Below, one piece after another: positions 59,515 through 64,000 of a DNA stretch of 64,000 bases. This DNA is from HGM04593 sp045654645. Lineage in GTDB: Bacteria; Bacteroidota; Bacteroidia; Bacteroidales; Bacteroidaceae. The translations under genes were made by a program, and so were the position numbers. Where the stretch lies: assembly GCA_045654645.1 (NCBI GenBank), contig JAZONR010000039.1, forward strand, positions 1 to 64,000, in the 5' to 3' direction. The notes below the pieces were generated by a model. That model was not told where the DNA came from. It made no database searches and worked only from the letters and a program-made list of their open reading frames with translations. Each line of letters starts with the position of its first letter. Within the stretch, counting starts at the first letter, position 1.

Positions 59515-61701
59515 TTACTGCTTGTCGCTATTGGGGCGGCGCTCACCGCGGTCGCGGCGGGGACGACGCTCACGCTCCTCGTAACCCTCGGGCTTCTCGA
59601 GAAGCACCTTGCGAGAGAGCTTGAACTTGCCGGTCTTGGGGTCAATCTCGAGCAACTTCACCTGAAGCTTGTCGCCCTCGTTGATACCGGTCTCCTCCAT
59701 TGTCTCGAAACGCTTCCAGTCGATTTCCGAGATGTGGAGCAAGCCATCCTTGCCGGGCATAAACTCAACGAATGCACCATAAGGCATCACGCTGCGCACT
59801 GTACCCTCGTAAACCTCACCGGCCTCGGGGATGGCAACAATTGCGCGAATCTTTGCAATTGCATCGTTGATAGACTTGCCGTTGTTTGCAGCAATCTCAA
59901 TAACGCCCTCGCCGTCAATCTCCTCAATTGAGATTGTAGCACCGGTCTCCTCCTGCATACCCTGGATAATCTTTCCGCCCGGGCCAATGACAGCACCGAT
60001 GAACTCCTTGGGGATACGCATTGTCTCAATGCGGGGAGCGTGGGGCTTGAGTTCCTCGCGGGGCTCTGCGATGCACTCGGTAATCTTGCCGAGGATGTGC
60101 ATACGACCCTCACGTGCCTGGTTCAAAGCCTTCTCAAGAATTTCGTATGAGAGACCGTCTACCTTGATATCCATCTGTGTTGCAGTGATACCATCTACAG
60201 TACCTGTTACCTTGAAGTCCATATCACCCAAGTGGTCCTCGTCGCCAAGGATATCACTGAGCACTGCATACTTCTCTTCACCTGCGTTCTTGATGAGACC
60301 CATAGCAATACCTGAAACGGGCTTCTTAATCTTTACACCGGCATCCATAAGTGCAAGAGTACCCGCACACACTGTTGCCATTGATGAAGAACCGTTTGAC
60401 TCGAGAATATCAGATACTACACGAACACAATAGGGATAATCGGCAGGAATCATATTCTTGAGCGCACGGCAAGCGAGGTTACCGTGTCCAATCTCGCGAC
60501 GGCCTACACCGCGCTGGGGACGTGCCTCACCTGTAGAGAAGGGAGGGAAGTTATAGTGAAGCAGGAAACGCTCTGTGCCCTGATTCATAACCTCGTCGAT
60601 AATCTTCTCGTCGCGCTTTGTACCAAGGGTAACTGTTGTGAGCGACTGTGTCTCACCGCGAGTGAAGACTGCTGAGCCGTGAGGACCGGGCAGATAACCG
60701 GCCTCGCACCAGATGGGGCGGATTTCGGTTGTCTTGCGACCGTCGAGACGCTTGCCCTCATCAAGGATGCAGCGGCGCATAGCCTCCTTCTCAACATCGT
60801 GATAGTAGCGGTCGATGAGAGCACCCTTCTCGGCGAGCTCCTCCTCGGTGAACTGAGCCTTGAACTCCTCCTTGATAGCCTCGAACGCAGCACCACGACC
60901 GTGTTTGTCGTTGTTACCGCTTGCAGCCACCTCATAAGCCTTGGCATAGCAAGCATCGTGAACCATTGCACGGAGCTCCTCGTCGTTCACCTCGTGGCAA
61001 TACTCACGCTTAACAGTTGAGCCAACCTCTTCCATAAGTTCCATCTGCGCCTTGCAGTGAACCTTGATGGCCTCGTGTGCAACCTTCATTGCCTCGAGCA
61101 GGTCGTTCTCTGAAACCTCCTTCATCTCACCCTCAACCATCATAATGTTGTCGTATGTAGCGGCAACCATAATGTCCATATCGGCCTCCTCAAGCTGCGC
61201 AAATGTGGGATTAACCACAAACTCGCCACCGATGCGTGCTACACGCACCTCTGAGATGGGGCCACCGAAGGGGATGTCGGAAACTGCAAGTGCAGCCGAT
61301 GCTGCAAGACCTGCAAGCGCATCGGGCATATCAACACCATCGGCCGAGAAAAGCACGATGTTTACATAAACCTCTGCGTGGTAGTTATCGGGGAAAAGGG
61401 GGCGCAATGCACGGTCTACCAAACGGCAAGTGAGGATTTCATAATCCGAAGCCTTGCCCTCGCGGCGTGTGAAACCACCGGGGAAGCGGCCAAATGCGGC
61501 ATATTTCTCTTTGTACTCAACCTGTAAAGGCATAAAATCGGTTCCGGGTACAGCATCCTTCGCTGCACATACTGTGGCCAGCAACATCGTATTGCCCAGA
61601 CGCAGCATCACCGAACCGTCGGCCTGCTTTGCAAGCTTGCCGGTCTCAATGGTAATCACGCGGCCATCGGGCAAGGCCACATTCTTTGTAACAACATTCA
61701 T
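59515..61701 (-). CDS. pnp: Polyribonucleotide nucleotidyltransferase (PNPase)
   Basis: 728 residues. Two RNase PH-like domains separated by an all-alpha linker, a KH domain (GAVIGPGGKIIQ, about 570-582), an S1 domain (EGTVRSVMPYGAFVEF, about 640 onward) and an Arg-rich C-terminal tail. It degrades RNA phosphorolytically from the 3' end and is a core RNA turnover enzyme. It has its own promoter (61742-61749). Confidence 0.97.
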   Translation of the reverse strand: MNVVTKNVALPDGRVITIETGKLAKQADGSVMLRLGNTMLLATVCAAKDAVPGTDFMPLQVEYKEKYAAFGRFPGGFTRREGKASDYEILTCRLVDRALRPLFPDNYHAEVYVNIVLFSADGVDMPDALAGLAASAALAVSDIPFGGPISEVRVARIGGEFVVNPTFAQLEEADMDIMVAATYDNIMMVEGEMKEVSENDLLEAMKVAHEAIKVHCKAQMELMEEVGSTVKREYCHEVNDEELRAMVHDACYAKAYEVAASGNNDKHGRGAAFEAIKEEFKAQFTEEELAEKGALIDRYYHDVEKEAMRRCILDEGKRLDGRKTTEIRPIWCEAGYLPGPHGSAVFTRGETQSLTTVTLGTKRDEKIIDEVMNQGTERFLLHYNFPPFSTGEARPQRGVGRREIGHGNLACRALKNMIPADYPYCVRVVSDILESNGSSSMATVCAGTLALMDAGVKIKKPVSGIAMGLIKNAGEEKYAVLSDILGDEDHLGDMDFKVTGTVDGITATQMDIKVDGLSYEILEKALNQAREGRMHILGKITECIAEPREELKPHAPRIETMRIPKEFIGAVIGPGGKIIQGMQEETGATISIEEIDGEGVIEIAANNGKSINDAIAKIRAIVAIPEAGEVYEGTVRSVMPYGAFVEFMPGKDGLLHISEIDWKRFETMEETGINEGDKLQVKLLEIDPKTGKFKLSRKVLLEKPEGYEERERRPRRDRGERRPNSDKQ

Positions 61702-61741
61702 CTTTTTTATATTTTAAACAAAAATTTTATTGTAATTCTCG

Positions 61742-61749
61742 CAAAGATA
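61742..61749 (-). promoter_or_regulatory. -7 box of the pnp promoter
   Basis: Minus-strand TATCTTTG, 41 bp before the pnp ATG. It sits back to back with the -7 box of the next gene. Confidence 0.55.
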
Positions 61750-61770
61750 TACAATTTTCCACATTTTCAT

Positions 61771-61778
61771 TATCTTTG
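61771..61778 (+). promoter_or_regulatory. -7 box for the thioredoxin-fold lipoprotein gene
   Basis: TATCTTTG, exact TAnnTTTG, followed 105 bp later by the ATG. The long leader holds nothing I recognise. Confidence 0.55.
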
Positions 61779-61882
61779 CACCAAAAATTTACGAAAATAG
61801 GCTGTGTCGGGCGCGAATCCCCATTTTTTACATATTATTTCACACGCGTGCACTGCATTTCCAATCTAAAACAAGACAGATT

Positions 61883-63064
61883 ATGAGCATTTTTAAGCAA
61901 ATAACCACAACACTTTCAATATTCATCGCAGCATCTCTTTTCCTTGTCTCTTGCGACAAAAAGAGAAACGAAGAGGGCCCCACATTCACTGTAAAAGGTT
62001 GCATTGAGAACGCCGAAGGCAAGGAGATTGGCATCTACAACATTGGCGTAGAGGGCGTGAAACAGCTCAGCAAAACAAAGCTGGGGAAGGATGGAAACTA
62101 CAAATTCCGTGTTGCAAAGCCCGAGTGCTTCGATTTCTATATGCTTGTTATTGACAGCTGCGGACGCACTGTGTTCCTTGTAGATTCAACCGAAACCGTA
62201 ACCATCAATGCCAACGCCTCGGCACTTATAGAGAGCTACACCATTGACGGCAACCCGGAGAACCTTAAGATAAAGGAGATTGATATTCTACTCAACGACC
62301 TCAACAACAAGGTTTTTGAACTTGCCAACAGCACATCGCCTGCCGTGGTGAAGACAAGAAAGGAGATAAACGCCCTTGTCAAGGAGTTCAAAGAGACAAT
62401 TGTAAAGGAGTACATAATCCCCAATCCCGGATGTGTCAGCTCCTATTATGCTCTATCGCTGAGGCTTGCCGGCGCCCCCATATTCAACCCCGCAAACGAC
62501 CGCAACGACACTCGCTATTTTGCCGCCGTTGCCACAAACTTCGGGCACGCCCACCCCGACACAAAACACGCGCGATACATAACAGACATTGCCAAGAGGT
62601 GCATAGAGGCCACACGCAAACCACAAAGCGTTGAGCTGGACATTGAAGAAGCCGAAACAACCATCGAAGGCCTTTTTGAGATAAAGTTGCCTAACGAAAA
62701 GGGCGATACCATTGCCCTATCATCGCTCAAAGGCAATGTAATTCTGCTCGACTTCACAGCATACGAAAGCACAGAGATGAGCAGCCGCAACATCGCAATG
62801 CGCAAGACTTATGAAAAATACAAAAAGCAAGGATTTGAGATTTATCAGGTATCGCTCGACAGACGCGAACACTTTTGGCAACAGTCGGCAGCCAACCTTC
62901 CCTGGGCTTGCGTGCGCGATGTAAATGGCACAGCTGCGCGCCTCTTTGCTGTAGAGAAACTCCCCACCTACTTCCTCATAAACCGCAACGGCGAGATTGT
63001 TTTGCGAGACCTATTGATAAAGAACCCGGATGAGGAGATTGAAAAACTGTTAAAAGAAAAATAA
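61883..63064 (+). CDS. Thioredoxin-fold lipoprotein with DUF4369-like N-terminus, no CxxC
   Basis: 393 residues. Signal sequence with lipobox LVSC (C24). The first half (about 33-135) resembles the DUF4369 beta domain seen in Bacteroidetes TlpA-like proteins, and the second (about 262-393) is an AhpC/TSA-thioredoxin fold, with LSSLKGNVILLDF and, at the end, LPTYFLINRNGEIVLRD. At the place where redox members have a CxxC motif this one reads TAYESTEMSSRN, so both active-site cysteines are absent. It cannot act as a classic disulfide reductase; a binding or structural role in the envelope is more likely. Neighbours (pnp divergent, greA downstream) give no clue. Confidence 0.82.
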   Translation: MSIFKQITTTLSIFIAASLFLVSCDKKRNEEGPTFTVKGCIENAEGKEIGIYNIGVEGVKQLSKTKLGKDGNYKFRVAKPECFDFYMLVIDSCGRTVFLVDSTETVTINANASALIESYTIDGNPENLKIKEIDILLNDLNNKVFELANSTSPAVVKTRKEINALVKEFKETIVKEYIIPNPGCVSSYYALSLRLAGAPIFNPANDRNDTRYFAAVATNFGHAHPDTKHARYITDIAKRCIEATRKPQSVELDIEEAETTIEGLFEIKLPNEKGDTIALSSLKGNVILLDFTAYESTEMSSRNIAMRKTYEKYKKQGFEIYQVSLDRREHFWQQSAANLPWACVRDVNGTAARLFAVEKLPTYFLINRNGEIVLRDLLIKNPDEEIEKLLKEK

Positions 63065-63127
63065 TTTAACGGCAACAGCAGCCTATTGTTACAAAAAATC
63101 AATACAAATAAAATTTAGCCGTTTTAA

Positions 63128-63159
63128 TTTGGTTTATAAATTAAAAGGGGCTACCTTTG
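63128..63159 (+). promoter_or_regulatory. Promoter of greA
   Basis: TTTG at 63128-63131, 20-bp spacer, TACCTTTG at 63152-63159. The transcript would start near 63165. Confidence 0.78.
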
Positions 63160-63182
63160 CCAAAGAAATAAAGAGGGATAAT

Positions 63183-63216
63183 GGGTTCCAGCACTCGTGT
63201 TGGAATCCTTTGTTTT
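63183..63216 (+). terminator. Hairpin with T-rich tail in the greA leader
   Basis: A 12-bp stem with two G-U pairs (63183-63194 with 63197-63208) followed by TTTGTTTT, between the promoter and the greA start. It has the form of an intrinsic terminator inside a 5' UTR, so it could limit greA transcription or release a short RNA. Confidence 0.55.
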
Positions 63217-63243
63217 ACTGTTTTAATATAAAGGTTTTAAGAA

Positions 63244-63705
63244 ATGAGTTATATGTCAGAAGAAGGCTACAAGAAATTGTTGGCCGATTTAAAGGAACTC
63301 GAGGCAAAGCGCCCCGAAATAGTTCGTCAGATTGCCGAGGCGCGCGACAAGGGCGACCTCTCGGAGAATGCCGAATACGATGCCGCAAAGGAGGCTCAGG
63401 GCTTGTTGGAGATGAGAATAAGCGAGTTGAAGATGGTTATTGCCGAGGCAAAAATCATTGACACCACAAAACTCAGCAGCGACACCGTGCAGGTGCTCAC
63501 AAAGGTTGGTCTCAAGAACACAAAGACCGGCGCCACAATGCAGTACACTATTGTGCCCGAGAGCGAGGCAAACTTGCGCGAGGCAAAGATTTCAATAAAC
63601 ACCCCCATTGCAAAGGGCCTTCTTGGCAAGAAGGTGGGCGACACTGCCGAGATTACCGTGCCACAGGGCAAGCTCTATTTTGAGATAACAAGCATCTCGT
63701 TCTAA
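63244..63705 (+). CDS. greA: Transcription elongation factor GreA
   Basis: 153 residues, normal length. The N-terminal coiled coil has the catalytic tip acidic pair in GDLSENAEYDAA (about residues 37-48), and the C-terminal domain carries the GKKVGD motif. GreA enters the RNA polymerase secondary channel and stimulates cleavage of backtracked RNA. The start follows ATATAAAGG and ATGAGTTATATG; an ATG 9 bp later is also possible. A leader hairpin lies upstream and a HIT gene starts 14 bp downstream. Confidence 0.97.
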   Translation: MSYMSEEGYKKLLADLKELEAKRPEIVRQIAEARDKGDLSENAEYDAAKEAQGLLEMRISELKMVIAEAKIIDTTKLSSDTVQVLTKVGLKNTKTGATMQYTIVPESEANLREAKISINTPIAKGLLGKKVGDTAEITVPQGKLYFEITSISF

Positions 63706-63719
63706 AAAGCGGCACCACA

Positions 63720-64000
63720 ATGGCAACAATATTCAGCAGAATAGTCGCAGGCGAAATTCCCAGCTACAAGGTAGCCGAGGATGAGCAGTTCTATGCATTC
63801 CTGGACATCAACCCGTTAGCCAAGGGACACACCCTTGTCATCCCCAAGCGCGAGGTTGATTATTTCTTCGACCTCACAGATGAGGAGATAGGCGCAATGC
63901 AGGTGTTTGCCAAGAAGGTGGCCACTGCCATTAAGCGTGCATTTCCCTGCATCAAGGTGGGACAAGCCGTGCTTGGCCTCGAGGTACCCCACGCACACAT
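63720..64000 (+). CDS. HIT-family (histidine triad) protein, partial
   Basis: 93 complete codons are present before the window ends. It starts MATIFSRIVAGEIPSYK, has INPLAKGHTLVIPKREV, and the last visible residues VPHAH begin the histidine-triad motif H-x-H-x-H-x-x. It is a Hint-type nucleotide phosphoramidase or related hydrolase of the cytoplasm. It begins 14 bp after greA on the same strand, so the two are probably co-transcribed. The final part of the motif lies outside the window. Confidence 0.9.
   Translation, partial: MATIFSRIVAGEIPSYKVAEDEQFYAFLDINPLAKGHTLVIPKREVDYFFDLTDEEIGAMQVFAKKVATAIKRAFPCIKVGQAVLGLEVPHAH

Noticed and set aside
61790..61830. tRNA-like fragment (GGGCGCGAATCCCC resembles a T arm)
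   Set aside because: No matching acceptor, D or anticodon arm can be drawn around it.

Overview
The window looks like a chromosomal segment of a Bacteroidales bacterium (Bacteroides/Prevotella/Muribaculaceae-type gut relative; I cannot name the species). Evidence read from the sequence: many genes are preceded by the Bacteroidetes-type promoter (TTTG/TTG, about 19-20 bp, then TAnnTTTG); murF and alr are fused; IspG is the long insert-containing form; there are several secreted lipoproteins; and two large secreted proteins share a short C-terminal tail of a kind common in this order. No rRNA, tRNA, IS element, integrase, prophage or CRISPR array is visible. Most of the window is ordinary housekeeping DNA, with a few accessory patches.

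Layout. 1-600 (-): peroxide-response module (PerR repressor plus the start of a rubredoxin/rubrerythrin-type peroxidase), with a 21-bp palindrome inside the perR promoter. 839-6432 (+): ABC-F ATPase, M13 metallopeptidase lipoprotein, MetA and an acyl-ACP thioesterase in one tight run. 6600-11668 (-): a six-gene envelope cluster: ABC ATPase, membrane permease, YtrA-type GntR regulator, SPFH lipoprotein, rhodanese lipoprotein, SppA. 11850-26120 (+): secreted/surface block: a 2306-residue CotH-kinase protein with F5/8-like, dockerin-like, cohesin-like and five InlB B-repeat modules; a GH20 hexosaminidase lipoprotein; a papain-fold peptidase with LamG and PKD modules; and an unknown lipoprotein. 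26168-27136: manA. 27137-29447: an AT-richer patch with a 17-bp inverted repeat enclosing 168 bp, a PD40-propeller protein and an outer-membrane barrel.

29669-34249 (-): FAD oxidoreductase, radA, CPBP protease, menA. 34687-37125 (+): thrA (aspartokinase-homoserine dehydrogenase). 37270-37827: ECF-type sigma factor. 37936-42180 (-): fbp, purE, ispG. 42293-46271 (-): nucleoside kinase, rpoN, secreted esterase. 46558-48413 (+): AAA ATPase plus DUF4435/Toprim-like protein, an architecture shared with the PARIS anti-phage system and the best candidate here for an under-described system. 48438-53186 (-): dxs, trkA, trkH. 53311-56765 (+): GSCFA protein and MurF-Alr. 56908-61701 (-): SNF-family transporter, meso-diaminopimelate dehydrogenase, pnp. 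61883-64000 (+): thioredoxin-fold lipoprotein lacking CxxC, greA, HIT protein (cut by the window edge).

Functional links: dxs and ispG (MEP pathway) feed prenyl precursors used by MenA; thrA, metA and ddh belong to the aspartate family, and ddh with MurF-Alr supports peptidoglycan precursor synthesis. Unexplained structure of most interest: a hairpin-containing intergenic element in three copies (two in tandem before menA, one before the nucleoside kinase operon) with compensatory base changes, and a terminator-linked dispersed repeat in three copies, two of them in inverted orientation around the SNF transporter gene.
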